From CAWJKP01 sp963843465 (GTDB taxonomy: Bacteria > Planctomycetota > Planctomycetia > Pirellulales > Thermoguttaceae): 64,000 bases of DNA. How positions within the stretch are numbered: the stretch's first letter is position 1; each line of letters begins with the position of its first letter. Below are positions 43,359 through 51,972 of this stretch, one piece after another. Position numbers and translations under genes: made by a program. A model generated the notes under the pieces. The model was not told where the DNA came from and ran no database searches. It saw only the letters and a list, made by a program, of their open reading frames with translations. Location: the NCBI GenBank assembly GCA_963843465.1, contig CAWJKP010000003.1, forward strand, positions 186,001 through 250,000. Reading direction: 5' to 3'.

Positions 43359-43394
43359 CCCCTCACCCCGACCCTCTCCCAGAGGGAGAGGGGG
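43359..43394. repeat. CCTCACCC-CCCTCTCCC palindrome
   Basis: CCCCTCACCCCGACCCTCTC followed by CCAGAGGGAGAGGGGG, upstream of the HMA-domain gene. Confidence 0.9.
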
Positions 43395-43432
43395 ACCCAA
43401 ACAATTCTCGCAAAGCAGTTGGAGGAGTGCAA

Positions 43433-43816
43433 GTGCCGAAGCCAAACCGTCACATCGTCGTTCGTGCGGCAAGAATCTTTGCCCTGGGACTACTGTCCCT
43501 TTGTGTGGGCTGCGGGCAGGATGGGTCGGGCAGTGCGAAGCTGTCAACGACGGGGGCCAACCCAGCGGAGACTACCGGCATGATAACGCGCGAGTTTACC
43601 ATTGACGGCATGATGTGTCAGGGCTGCGCCGATACGGTCACCAACGCGATCGCCAACATTCCCGGGGTGCATTCGGCCAAAGTGTCGCTGGCCGAGAAGC
43701 GAGCCGTGGTCGTGGCCGACCCGTCGCACGTCCCTGCGGACAAGATCGAGGCAGCGGTTGCCGCGGCCGGCTACAAGGCGAAGGTCTGCGCGGCTAAGGG
43801 CCCCGCGAGGCATTAG
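43433..43816 (+). CDS. Heavy-metal-associated (HMA) domain protein with lipoprotein-like signal
   Basis: A 127-residue secreted or membrane-anchored metal-binding protein. The N-terminus (RIFALGLLSLCVGC) is a signal with a possible lipidated Cys; residues 50-118 form an HMA domain with the metal-binding GMMCQGCADTV (CxxC) and the ferredoxin-like strands KVSLAEKRAVVVADPSHVPA and AAGYKAKVC. It probably binds Cu(I) or another soft metal in the periplasm; a stand-alone chaperone role is inferred. GTG start at 43433 with GGAGG 7 bases upstream; a GTG at 43427 would overlap that site. Confidence 0.8.
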   Translation: MPKPNRHIVVRAARIFALGLLSLCVGCGQDGSGSAKLSTTGANPAETTGMITREFTIDGMMCQGCADTVTNAIANIPGVHSAKVSLAEKRAVVVADPSHVPADKIEAAVAAAGYKAKVCAAKGPARH

Positions 43817-43838
43817 ACCTGGACCAGGCGAAGTTTTA

Positions 43839-43926
43839 GAGTGCGGCGACTTGTCGCCGCTTTCTTGAGCGGCCCAGAGCGATGGGGAGACAGACCCCGG
43901 AAAAGCGGCGACCAGTCGCCGCACTC
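43839..43926. repeat. GAGTGCGGCGAC inverted repeat
   Basis: Arms 43839-43863 (GAGTGCGGCGACTTGTCGCC, GCTTT) and 43902-43926, one mismatch in 25, loop of 38. It lies between the convergent HMA and SDR genes, where it may end both transcripts. Confidence 0.88.
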
Positions 43927-43932
43927 CAAGGG

Positions 43933-44718
43933 TCAGACGTAGCGGGTCATCAGGCGGTCGACCAGGCCGGGAGAGAGGCGGTCCAGCAGACAGAGGACCT
44001 TGCCCCAGAAATAGGGCACGATCTCGTGATCGCCGCGGCGGATCGCCCGCACAGTCGCCCGGGCGACGGCCGCTGCGGCAACCGGCTTGTGCTCGGGCCA
44101 GGCGGGACGGCTGTTGCGGGTAATCGCCCGGTCGAAGAACTCCGTCTCGGTCGTACCCGGGCTGACCACCAGCACGTCGATCCCCAGGCGATGGAACTCG
44201 GCGCGGATCGACTGGCTGAAGCCCTGCACGGCGAACTTGCTGGCCGCATACTCGCTGTTGTGCGGCACGCCGCGATGCCCGAGGATCGAGCCCACGTTGA
44301 CCACGATCGGCTTGCGGCCCTCCTTCAGCAGCGGCAAAGCCAGCCGGGTCATCTCGATCAGGGCGAAGAAGTTCACTTCCATCACGCGGCGGACCGTCTC
44401 CGGCTGGCCATCCTCAAACAGTCCCATCGCGCCGATGCCGGCGTTATTCACCAGCACGTCCAGCCCGCCGTAAACGGAGCGGGCCGCGTCGATCGTTTTT
44501 TGGCGGACGGCCGGGTCGCTGACGTTGCCGGCGACCGTTTCCACCCGGCCTCCCCCGGCCTTGATCTCCTCGGCCAGCGCTACGAGCCGGTCCGCCCGCC
44601 GGGCCGTAATCACCAGCCGCGCGCCCTCGCGGGCCAGTTCCAAGGCGATTTGCCGTCCGATCCCGCTGGAGGCGCCGGTGACGATGGCGCGGGTGTCACG
44701 GATCGTGCGTCTGGACAT
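43933..44718 (-). CDS. Short-chain dehydrogenase/reductase
   Basis: A 261-residue classical SDR, NAD(P)-dependent. Cofactor motif TGASSGIG (14-21), NNAG (91-94), catalytic Ser144, Tyr157 and Lys161 (SEYAASK) are all present. RRADRL after beta 2 (Arg40-Arg41) suggests preference for NADPH. The C-terminal GKVLCLLDRLSPGLVDRLM helix resembles membrane-associated lipid-modifying SDRs. Substrate not predictable. Downstream 44719-44859 has GGTCGGTGGT-type degenerate repeats, no gene. Confidence 0.92.
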   Translation of the reverse strand: MSRRTIRDTRAIVTGASSGIGRQIALELAREGARLVITARRADRLVALAEEIKAGGGRVETVAGNVSDPAVRQKTIDAARSVYGGLDVLVNNAGIGAMGLFEDGQPETVRRVMEVNFFALIEMTRLALPLLKEGRKPIVVNVGSILGHRGVPHNSEYAASKFAVQGFSQSIRAEFHRLGIDVLVVSPGTTETEFFDRAITRNSRPAWPEHKPVAAAAVARATVRAIRRGDHEIVPYFWGKVLCLLDRLSPGLVDRLMTRYV

Positions 44719-44859
44719 GAGCGGTCGGTGGTTCGTGGTCGGTGGTCAGTTGTCAGAGCCGGGCCGTGTCGGCCCGGATGTGCGTTCCGCGCGAAGCGGC
44801 GTTCGGGGCGTTAGAGATCGGCGGTCGGCGGTCGTTGGTCAATCCTCGTTAGTGGGCGG

Positions 44860-45903
44860 TCAGTGTCGACCAAAAACGGAAGTCCCATCGAGTGGGGGCA
44901 GATCAACGTCAATATCGGATTCGTTTTGCAGTCGTTTTGTGATCTCAGGGTCTCCCAATGCCTCGGCTGGGCTAATCTGGCAGTTGGGCAATGCGTTCTG
45001 AACGCTCCGCATGCCTTCGAGCGTAACCATTGTCGAACGCACGCTCAGCCCCTCGAGTTGTGACAGACCCTTGAGGTGCTCCAGGCCAGCGTTCGTTACA
45101 TTGGTTCGATCAAGCCGCAAGTTCTTGAGATGACTCAACCCTTTGAGGTACTCAAGGCCAGCATCTGTGACCTTGGTGCCTCTGAGGTTCAAGTCTTGAA
45201 GTTTAGTCAATCCCCGGAGGTGCGCCAGCCCAGCATCCGTGACCTTGGTGTCACGCAGGTTGAGACATTCTAGTCGGGTTGCCTCCTCGATGGACCCCAG
45301 CGCCCGATCCGTGACCTCGGAATCGTCAAAGCTTAGGAATACAAGTCGGGGCAAACGTTTAAGTTCGATGCGATCTGACGACGCATCCGTGACTTTCGAG
45401 TTGTCCAGACCAACCTCGGTAACGTTTGCAAAGAAGTCATCCCCAAGTAGCTTCCTCAGCCACGCCCAGGCTGCCGGTCCGAGCTGCGGTGGCTTATTCG
45501 TTCCCAAGAAGGCCGTATTGTTCTCCTCGTAGTCGAACCAAACCCATCCGCCCAATTCGGTAATCGTTTCCACCACAGCCTTCTGTTCCTTCGCGCTCGT
45601 CATCTCGGTCGCCAGCCAACTTAACGCGACCGAGGCGGCAACGGTAAGCGCGAGCAACGACCGGACGCTGAACTGCATACGCCAGCGTAGAACGACGGCG
45701 AGGGCTGTCCAACTCTCCAGCAGCACGATCACGGCAACCAAACTTGCCAGCGCGATCAGCACGGCCCAACCTTTGTGGTGGCCGAAGCCGAACCAGCGGA
45801 ACCGGTCCGAGAGAAAAAGCAAAGGCTCCAGGGCGAACAACCCGGCGATCAGCCGGCCCGGCGTGGGGCGGAACGAGCGGCGTATCAGCGTCAAAGAAAT
45901 CAT
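44860..45903 (-). CDS. Membrane protein with leucine-rich repeats
   Basis: A 347-residue protein. Three hydrophobic segments (about 17-31, 44-64 and 80-98, for example AVLIALASLVAVIVLLESWT) anchor it; from about residue 160 there are five or six LRR units of the pattern LECLNLRDTKVTDAGLAHLR, LQDLNLRGTKVTDAGLEYLK, LKNLRLDRTNVTNAGLEHLK, a planctomycete-typical LRR type. Such proteins usually bind other proteins at the cell surface; the partner is unknown. The repeats are nearly identical, which favours copy-number change. Start ATG 45903. Confidence 0.85.
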   Translation of the reverse strand: MISLTLIRRSFRPTPGRLIAGLFALEPLLFLSDRFRWFGFGHHKGWAVLIALASLVAVIVLLESWTALAVVLRWRMQFSVRSLLALTVAASVALSWLATEMTSAKEQKAVVETITELGGWVWFDYEENNTAFLGTNKPPQLGPAAWAWLRKLLGDDFFANVTEVGLDNSKVTDASSDRIELKRLPRLVFLSFDDSEVTDRALGSIEEATRLECLNLRDTKVTDAGLAHLRGLTKLQDLNLRGTKVTDAGLEYLKGLSHLKNLRLDRTNVTNAGLEHLKGLSQLEGLSVRSTMVTLEGMRSVQNALPNCQISPAEALGDPEITKRLQNESDIDVDLPPLDGTSVFGRH

Positions 45904-45910
45904 GCCTTTG

Positions 45911-46174
45911 ATGCCCGTTCACGGGCATTTTCCGCGAAGCGGTATTCGGCCCGGCGTTTACGCCGGGTAACCGTGGGCGACCGCCGCGTGTTTCTCATTT
46001 ACCCGCGCAGTCAGCCCCGTTCACGGGGCTCCTGCTCGCGCAACGGGAGGCCCGTGAACGGGCCTGACCAACCAAAAATGACCCAAGAAACCAAGACGAT
46101 TCTAGCCCACCCGCAACCCGGCGTAAACGCCGGGCCGAATACCGCCTGCGGCGGCAAAGGGGCGTAAACGCCCC
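45911..46174. repeat. Cluster of six short perfect palindromes
   Basis: ATGCCCGTTCACGGGCAT (45911-45928), CCCGGCGTTTACGCCGGG (45950-45967), AGCCCCGTTCACGGGGCT (46013-46030), AGGCCCGTGAACGGGCCT (46048-46065), CCCGGCGTAAACGCCGGG (46117-46134), GGGGCGTAAACGCCCC (46159-46174). They share CGTTTACG/CGTAAACG or GTTCACGGG cores, and no gene is present. Confidence 0.9.
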
Positions 46175-46225
46175 TCAAGGCGGCGGCACCACCTACGCAA
46201 AGGACTCGCTGCGTCTTGGGCGGCT

Positions 46226-46262
46226 TCCCCTCACCCCAACCCTCTCCCGGAGGGAGAGGGGG
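46226..46262. repeat. CCTCACCC-CCCTCTCCC palindrome
   Basis: CCCCTCACCCCAACCCTCTC followed by CCGGAGGGAGAGGGGGC. Located 10 bases after the hflX stop, position suggests a terminator-like structure. Confidence 0.9.
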
Positions 46263-46271
46263 CAAAGGGGA

Positions 46272-47587
46272 TCAGGCGACGTCTTCGATGGCTTCCGCCT
46301 GCCCGTTAGAGCGGAGCTGGACGGTGATCCCGTCGCGCTCCATGCGGCCGAAATAATACTGCGGGATGCGGCAGTGAACCGTGACCTTGGAATCGTGATA
46401 CTGCTTGGAGAGGATCTCCCCGTGCGCGGCCAGGTAGGCCATCGCGCGGCCGTTCTCGACGCCCATTTCCACGTCAACGTCCAAGAACGCGCGGCTCAGG
46501 GCGTCGCTCACCGCGGTGGCCAGCCGCGGGATGCCCAGGCCGGTGCGGGCGCTCAAGGGGATCGCGTTGGGATAGCGCCGCAAGAGCCCCTCCAGCCGCG
46601 CGGGGCCGTCCAGGGCGTCGGCCTTGTTCAAGACCAAAAGCGTGTCCTTGGCCTGGATGCCGAGCTCCTCCAGCACGCGGTAGGCGGCGCTGATCTGGTC
46701 GTAGACGGCCGGGTTGGCGGCGTCGGCCACGTGCAACAACAGGTCGGCCCGCCGGGCCTCTTCCAGCGTGGCCTTGAAGCTGGCGATGAGGTGATGCGGC
46801 AAGTCGCGGATGAAGCCCACCGTGTCGCTCAACAGCACCGGGCCCCAGCCGGGCAACTGCCAACGCCGGGTCCGCGTGTCGAGCGTGGCGAACAACTGGT
46901 CCTCGACATAGACGTCGGCCCCGGTCAGGGCGTTCATCAGCGTACTCTTGCCCGCGTTGGTGTAGCCGACGAGGGAGACGGTCATCGAGCCCCGCCGGGC
47001 GGCCACTTCCCGCTCCTTGCGGTGGTGGATGGCCTCGAGCTCGCCCTTGAGGTCGGCGATCCGCCGCTCGACCAGCCGCCGGTCGACTTCCAACTGCTTC
47101 TCGCCGGGACCCCGCAGCCCGATGCCGCCCTGGGCCTGCCGGGAGAGGTGCGTCCACATCCGCTTCAGCCGCGGCATCGCGTATTCCAACTGGGCCAGCT
47201 CCACGGCCAGCCGGGCCTCGTAGGTCCGCGCCCGGGTGGCAAAGATGTCGAGGATCAGCTCGGTGCGGTCGACGACCTTCAGCGCGAGGGTCTTCTCCAG
47301 GTTGCGGACTTGCGCCGCGCCGAGGTCGTTGTCGAAGACGATCACGTCGGCGTCGTGGAAGTCGGCAAGGCGTTTGAGCTCCTCGACCTTGCCTTTGCCG
47401 AGATAGGTGGCGGCGTCGGGCGCCGGGCGGCGCTGCGTGAGCTGCCCGACGACCTGCGCCCGGCCGCCTCGGCCAGACCTTCCAGCTCCTCCAGCGGTTC
47501 CGAGGGATGGTCCTGATCCGCCAACAGGACGCCGACCAGCACCGCCCGCTCGCTGGCGACGCTCTCGGCGCGTTTCATTTCTCTCAC
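46272..47587 (-). CDS. hflX: GTPase HflX, frame-broken in the N-terminal domain
   Basis: Ribosome-associated GTPase. The N-terminus (MKRAESVASERAVLVGVLLA, EELEGLAEAAG) lies in one frame, the remainder (QVVGQLTQRRPAPDAATYLG, KGKVEELK, DNDLGAAQVRNLEKTLALKV, QGGIGLRGPGEKQLE, VSLVGYTNAGKSTLMNAL with the P-loop, SDTVGFIRDLPHHL as G3 and LNKADAL as G4) in another. One missing G in a G run (47451-47466) unites both into one complete HflX of about 430 residues. GTG start at 47587 overlaps the rsgA stop (GTGA), suggesting translational coupling; an ATG follows at 47578. Confidence 0.9.
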
Positions 47588-48753
47588 GATGAAGGGGTTC
47601 CTCCTTTCAGGTTAGGATCGGCCCGCAGGTGACAGTAGCTCTCATAACGCCGCTCATCGAGCCGGCCGTCGGCCACCGCATTCTTGACCGCACAATCGGC
47701 CTCGTGGGTGTGCGTGCAGTCGGGGAAGCGGCAGAGACTCACGTAGGGCCGCAGGTCGCGGTAGAAACCGGCGATCTCTTCGGCAATCACGTCCCAGAGC
47801 TCGAACTGCCGTATGCCCGGCGTGTCGACCACGTAACCGCCGAAATCCAGCGGCAAGAGCCGGGCGGTGGTGGTCGTGTGGCGGCCTTTCTGGTTCTCGG
47901 TGCTGACGGTCTTCACCGCCAAGGCGAGCCTGGGATCAACCGCATTCAAGAGCGAGGACTTTCCCACCCCGCTCTGGCCGGCCACGGCCGTCGAACGCCG
48001 CGCCAGCCGCCGCCGCAGCCGCGGGACGCCGAAGCCGGTAACGGCCGACAGGAGCAGGACCTCGTGGCCCATCTGGCTGTAGACGCCCACCAGCGGCTCC
48101 AGCAGGGAAGGGTCCACCAGATCGACCTTATTGATGCAGACGATCGGCAGGATCTTCGCCTGCTGGGCCGCCACGAGCATCCGGTCGATGAGATTCGGCT
48201 TCAGCCGGGGCTCGGCCGCACTGGTTACGATCAGCACCTGCTCGACGTTGGCGACCAAAAGCTGCTGGCGGCCCTTGGCCGCCCGCCGCAGACACCCCTG
48301 GCGCGGCTCGACCCGGTCGATGACTCCCTCGTGGGCACCGGAAGCGGCAACCGGCCGGAAGAGGACCCGGTCGCCGGCGGCCACCACGTGGCGAAACTCG
48401 CTGGCCACGGTCTTCAGCACTTGCCGGGTGACGCACTGGTAAATGGTGCCGTCTTCGGCCTGGACACTGCTGGTAAGCCCAAAGACACAGAGAACCCGGC
48501 CGCCAATGCAGGCCGCTTCGTCAACGTCCAGCCGCGATGCCACCCCCTCCGGCGCGCCGAGGCCGGATTCGTTGACGATTACCGTCCGCCGCCGCGAGAT
48601 CTCGCCCCGGCCGCCGATCCGCTCATCGGCCGCGGCTTGCGCGTTATCATCGGATTCCTCGTTGCGGACGAATTTCCGCGTCCAATCACCCGGCCGGGCC
48701 CGGTCCGTGCGGTTCTTACGGAAGTCGATGCGGATCTTTCTCTTTCTTGCCAT
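47584..48753 (-). CDS. rsgA: Small ribosomal subunit biogenesis GTPase RsgA
   Basis: A 389-residue circularly permuted GTPase that helps 30S maturation. An N-terminal OB-fold domain (residues ~90-160, VLCVFGLTSSVQAEDGTIYQ), the GTPase with G4 CINKVDLVDP before G1 GQSGVGKSSLLN and G3 DTPG (as expected for the permuted order), and the zinc knuckle CRFPDCTHTHEADCAV at the end are complete. The N-terminus has a basic extension (MARKRKIRIDFRKNRTDRAR), typical of planctomycete versions. Start ATG 48753; the frame is open to 48783. Coupled with hflX, another ribosome GTPase. Confidence 0.95.
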   Translation of the reverse strand: MARKRKIRIDFRKNRTDRARPGDWTRKFVRNEESDDNAQAAADERIGGRGEISRRRTVIVNESGLGAPEGVASRLDVDEAACIGGRVLCVFGLTSSVQAEDGTIYQCVTRQVLKTVASEFRHVVAAGDRVLFRPVAASGAHEGVIDRVEPRQGCLRRAAKGRQQLLVANVEQVLIVTSAAEPRLKPNLIDRMLVAAQQAKILPIVCINKVDLVDPSLLEPLVGVYSQMGHEVLLLSAVTGFGVPRLRRRLARRSTAVAGQSGVGKSSLLNAVDPRLALAVKTVSTENQKGRHTTTTARLLPLDFGGYVVDTPGIRQFELWDVIAEEIAGFYRDLRPYVSLCRFPDCTHTHEADCAVKNAVADGRLDERRYESYCHLRADPNLKGGTPSS

Positions 48754-48754
48754 A

Positions 48755-48862
48755 GTAGGGCGGGCTCTAGCCCGCCACCGCAAACCACCAACCTTTCTTT
48801 GGGCTCCTCAATTCTCTTGTCGTCGGCGCCGGGTCGTGAAGGCGGGCTAAAGCCCGCTCTAC
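48755..48862. repeat. GTAGGGCGGGCT palindromic repeat pair
   Basis: GTAGGGCGGGCTCTAGCCCG (48755-48774, then CC) and, 64 bases later, inverted GGCGGGCTAAAGCCCGCTCT (48841-48860, then AC). Each half is itself a hairpin (GGGCT/AGCCC). The region between rsgA and the FHA gene contains no gene. Confidence 0.88.
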
Positions 48863-48867
48863 CTCTG

Positions 48868-49350
48868 TTAGACGGGACGGTCCTTCCGTTTTTGTATCTG
48901 GCCGGGGGCGTCGTTGCTGATGTCGAACCGCACCTCGTCGTCGTCCGGCTGAGGCTTGATCTTCTCGACCTGCTTCTTCACCAGTCCGGCCCGTTCCATC
49001 AGCGACTTGCCGAAAATGTCCGAATCAACGTTCTCCGGCGGTGGAGGACCGACGGCGCCGTTATCGACGGGTGAATACTGGACCTTATACTTATGCTTGG
49101 CCACCGAGAGCTCGTCGCCCGGATCGAGCCGCTTCTCGGTTACCCGCGTGCCGTTGACCTTCACGCCGTTACGGCTTTGCATGTCCCTCACGTACCAATA
49201 TCCCCCGTTGACCGTGAGCTGACAGTGGTGGGCGGAGACGTTGGAGAACCGCAAAACGATATCGCAACTCTCCCGGCGTCCGACCAATAGCGACTTCTTC
49301 AGCAGTGGGATCGGGTCCCCACCTCCGAGCGGAATAAGTTCACCGTACAT
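48868..49350 (-). CDS. FHA-domain protein
   Basis: A 160-residue cytosolic protein with one forkhead-associated domain at residues 18-92 (LLVGRRESCDIVLRFSNVSA with the phosphothreonine-contacting GR and S...H, HHCQLTVNGGYWYVRD, QSRNGVKVNG). It recognises phosphothreonine on partners, so it probably acts downstream of a Ser/Thr kinase such as the one at 37120. The C-terminal third is polar and disordered. Start ATG 49350. Confidence 0.9.
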   Translation of the reverse strand: MYGELIPLGGGDPIPLLKKSLLVGRRESCDIVLRFSNVSAHHCQLTVNGGYWYVRDMQSRNGVKVNGTRVTEKRLDPGDELSVAKHKYKVQYSPVDNGAVGPPPPENVDSDIFGKSLMERAGLVKKQVEKIKPQPDDDEVRFDISNDAPGQIQKRKDRPV

Positions 49351-49399
49351 ATTCGATGACCATCGCCTCGGCTATCTGTGCTTCGTTTTACCCAATGGC

Positions 49400-49441
49400 A
49401 GGGTGGACTTTAGTCCGCCTGAGCGGACTAAAGTCCACCCT
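49400..49441. repeat. AGGGTGGACTTTAGTCCGC palindrome
   Basis: Arms 49400-49418 and 49423-49441 are perfect inverted copies with a 4-base loop. It stands between the FHA gene and the divergent radical SAM gene and belongs to the GTAGGG[CT]GGG family. Confidence 0.92.
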
Positions 49442-49486
49442 ATGGACTTGTTCTTGGTCACGTGTTTAGTGTAACGAGGTCCTCCT

Positions 49487-50467
49487 GTGGCGTCAATCAA
49501 GGGCAATCCGAAGTCCCAAGAACCAGCTCCCTGGCTGGAAGCCGGTCTCCGCTATTGTAGCCTGAACTACTTGCTACGGCGGAAGTTCGGACACCGGGTC
49601 TGGAAAGTCAGTCTGGACGCCGGACTGGGCTGCCCAAACGCCGATGGCACACTGGCCAAAAACGGCTGCATTTTCTGCAATATCGATAGTTTCAGTCCTA
49701 GCCGGCGGCGGCGGGTCCGCTCGATCAGCCAGCAGATCCGCGAGGGCACCCAGCGGCTGAGCCAGCGGTACGGCGTCGAGCATTTCCTGGCCTACTTCCA
49801 ACCGGCCACCAATACCTACGCCCCCGTCCAGCGGCTACGGGAGATGTACCTGGAGGCCCTAGCTCATCCGGGGATTGTGGGACTGGTCATCGGCACCCGG
49901 CCTGATTGCGTCTCGCCGCGGGTGCTGGACCTCTTGGCAGATATCTCCCGGCAGACCTGGCTGGTCGTCGAGTACGGCCTGCAAACGATCCACGACCGGT
50001 CGCTGGAGTGGATGAACCGGCAGCATCACTACGACGCCTTCCTCGACGCCGTCCAGCGGAGCCGGGAACATCAACTCGATATCGGGGCCCACGTGATCCT
50101 GGGAATCCCAGGCGAGACGCCCGAAGAGATGCGGGCCACCGCCCGAGAAATCGCCAGGCTGAGGATCGGCTCCGTCAAGATCCACAACCTCTGCGTTTGT
50201 AGGGAAACGCGCTTGGCCGACCTCTGGGCGGCAGGCCAGGTGCCGCTCGCCGATCGTGAGCAATACGCGGGGTACGTGGCCGACTTTCTCGAGCTGCTGC
50301 CGCCCGATTGCGTCATCGACCGGCTCAGCGGCGACGCCCCACCGCAATACCTGCTGGCCCCCGACTGGTGCCTCGACAAGTCGGCCGTGCGGCGGGCGAT
50401 CGAGGCGGAGTTGGTGCGCCGCGATTCCTGGCAGGGGAAGTATAATAGGGGTCGGGTCGTGGAGTGA
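49487..50467 (+). CDS. TIGR01212-family radical SAM protein
   Basis: A 326-residue radical SAM enzyme. The cluster motif is CPNADGTLAKNGCIFC (Cys49, Cys61, Cys64), the family's long-spaced variant, then IGTRPDCVSPRVLDLL, VEYGLQTIHDRSLEWMNRQH and GAHVILGIPGETPEEM. This matches the YhcC/TIGR01212 group, whose substrate is not known. GTG start at 49487 with GAGG about 9 bases upstream. The TGA (50465-50467) lies inside the 5' P1 stem of the RNase P RNA gene, so the two overlap. Confidence 0.92.
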   Translation: MASIKGNPKSQEPAPWLEAGLRYCSLNYLLRRKFGHRVWKVSLDAGLGCPNADGTLAKNGCIFCNIDSFSPSRRRRVRSISQQIREGTQRLSQRYGVEHFLAYFQPATNTYAPVQRLREMYLEALAHPGIVGLVIGTRPDCVSPRVLDLLADISRQTWLVVEYGLQTIHDRSLEWMNRQHHYDAFLDAVQRSREHQLDIGAHVILGIPGETPEEMRATAREIARLRIGSVKIHNLCVCRETRLADLWAAGQVPLADREQYAGYVADFLELLPPDCVIDRLSGDAPPQYLLAPDWCLDKSAVRRAIEAELVRRDSWQGKYNRGRVVE

Positions 50468-50900
50468 GCGGGACGGCCGCTGGCCGGGACCTTCTCGGGC
50501 CTCGCTAGGGTCCGCGGGGGTCTCGACGAGAGGAAAGTCCGGGCTCCGCAGGACACGGTGATGGACAACTTCCACCGGCCGTGAGGCCAGGGAAAGTGCA
50601 ACAGAAAGCAGACCGCCCGGCGAGATTTCTCGCCAGGCAAGGGTGAAACGGTAAGGTAAGAGCTTACCAGCAGGCCGGGTGACCGGTCTGGCTAGGCAAA
50701 CCCCACCGGGAGCAAGGTCAAACAGGGAGCAGGGATCGCAGGGATCTTTCGCCCTACGGTTCCACGGACTGGTCCGGTCCGTTAGCGACTTCCGGGTAGA
50801 CCGCTGGAGACGTTGGGCAATCGGCGTCCTAGAGAAATGGCCGTCGCCTGCCGGCGCGTCAGCCGAGCAAGCACAGAACCCGGCTTACAAGCTCACTCCC
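50461..50900 (+). ncRNA. rnpB: RNase P RNA (catalytic subunit of tRNA 5' processing)
   Basis: Conserved regions are in the right order: GAGGAAAGTCCGGGCTCC (50529-50546, CR I), AACAGAAAGCAGACCGCC (50600-50617, CR II/III), GGGTGAAACGGTAAGGTAAG (50641-50660), GGGTAGACCGCT (50794-50805, CR V), ACAGAACCCGGCTTAC at the 3' end. The P1 helix is GGAGTGAGC (50461-50469) with GCTCACTCC (50891-50899). A T-rich run follows (50907-50913). At about 440 bases it is a bit longer than typical A-type RNAs. The 5' end overlaps the last codons of the radical SAM gene. Confidence 0.95.
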
Positions 50901-50951
50901 GACCCTTCTTTTTTGCTCCTGCGATTCTGGGTGCAGGAGTCGCGAAACGCC

Positions 50952-51005
50952 CGCTCGTGGTTCCGCCATTAGGTGGCATTCCGCCTAAAGGCGCGACTAC
51001 CAGCG
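50952..51005. repeat. Degenerate copy of the 4741 palindrome
   Basis: CGCTCGTGGTTCCGCCATTA (left) and CCGCCTAAAGGCGCGACTAC (right) match the arms of the repeat at 4741-4792 with several differences. Confidence 0.7.
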
Positions 51006-51456
51006 TCGCCGGCCACTCGCGTTGCACCTAGAAGCGGAAGACGCTTCTTTTTCTGCAAGGGTCGGCAAGCTGCCCGGACCGGCGTTCTTTGCCGTAAGTC
51101 GGTGTAGAAAAGCACCTTGCGACTTTCGCTTCTATTCAACTGGACACTTGGTATTTGTGACTAACCACGAAATGCCATGCACTGACAGCAGTTATGTCAA
51201 TGCAAGCAACCCCCCCCTCACGGACGGAATGGCTGCTTCTCGTTGAAACGGAAAGACCTCCCAGGTCATGGCTGTACATCACACTATATGGCTGTTTATT
51301 TACCACCTATATTTACTGTTCACTAACCACAAAGGCGTAACATGGACTGGCCGCTAGAGTGTCTATTCCAGGGACGAGAATACCGGCGGAAAGACCGCTC
51401 GGTGACGACGCCGAGCATTGGCCCCAAACCTAACCGCCGCGCAGGGAGAGTTGAGG
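51006..51456. other. Lower-GC stretch without a supportable gene
   Basis: Small frames (up to 97 codons) show no family features. The stretch 51270-51340 is AT-rich (GGCTGTTTATTTACCACC, then TATTTACTGTTCACTAACC) with a short direct repeat ACTAACCACAAA (51162 and 51324 regions). It may contain the promoter for the next gene; no box was assigned. Confidence 0.4.
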
Positions 51457-51972
51457 ATGACGGAGACCAAGAAGAAGATCGAACCCCGCAAATTGGAGGA
51501 TGTACTTCAAGCCGCGCAACAGTCATTTGGGAGGACTCCGGATTGGGTCGCGTTTTTCCGGGACGTTCTCGGGCTAGGGGGGATTGTGCGGAGGACCTTT
51601 ACAACCCCCGATCAAATGACCGAGTTCGAGCATAGCGACGCCTGCCGGGAGATCCAGCGGATGCTGACCAGGCTTCGGGCACGGCCCGTCGTCAGACCCG
51701 AGCCGAAGAAGACCGAAGAGGCGGAGCTGGCGGAGGTAACTTCCGAGACCGTGCTGGAGGAGGCCCTCGAGGGGACGGAGTCGAAGGAGAAGACCAAGAC
51801 GCCGAAGCCGGAAGAGACCAAGGTCATCACCGTGCGGCTGCCGCTGAGCCTTCATGCCGCTTTGCAGGAGGAGGCCCACGAACACCGGACCAGCGTGAAC
51901 AAGCTTTGCATTTCCAAACTACTGCAGTTCATCGACCACGACTTTGTCCCCGCGCGGCAGGCAGGCCCTTAG
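51457..51972 (+). CDS. Ribbon-helix-helix-type DNA-binding protein
   Basis: A 171-residue protein. An N-terminal domain (KLEDVLQAAQQSFGRTPDWV, FFRDVLGLGGIVRRTF) is followed by a Glu/Lys-rich linker and a C-terminal ribbon-helix-helix (KVITVRLPLSLHAALQEEAH, TSVNKLCISKLLQFID), the HicB/Arc-like fold used by antitoxins and small repressors. No toxin partner follows; the secretin gene converges, overlapping by 4 bases. Start ATG 51457 with GGAG upstream; the frame is open to 51418. Regulator of an unknown target. Confidence 0.8.
   Translation: MTETKKKIEPRKLEDVLQAAQQSFGRTPDWVAFFRDVLGLGGIVRRTFTTPDQMTEFEHSDACREIQRMLTRLRARPVVRPEPKKTEEAELAEVTSETVLEEALEGTESKEKTKTPKPEETKVITVRLPLSLHAALQEEAHEHRTSVNKLCISKLLQFIDHDFVPARQAGP

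Noticed and set aside
45911..46174. Possible CRISPR array
   Set aside because: The repeated units differ from each other, spacers are not uniform, and no cas gene is present.
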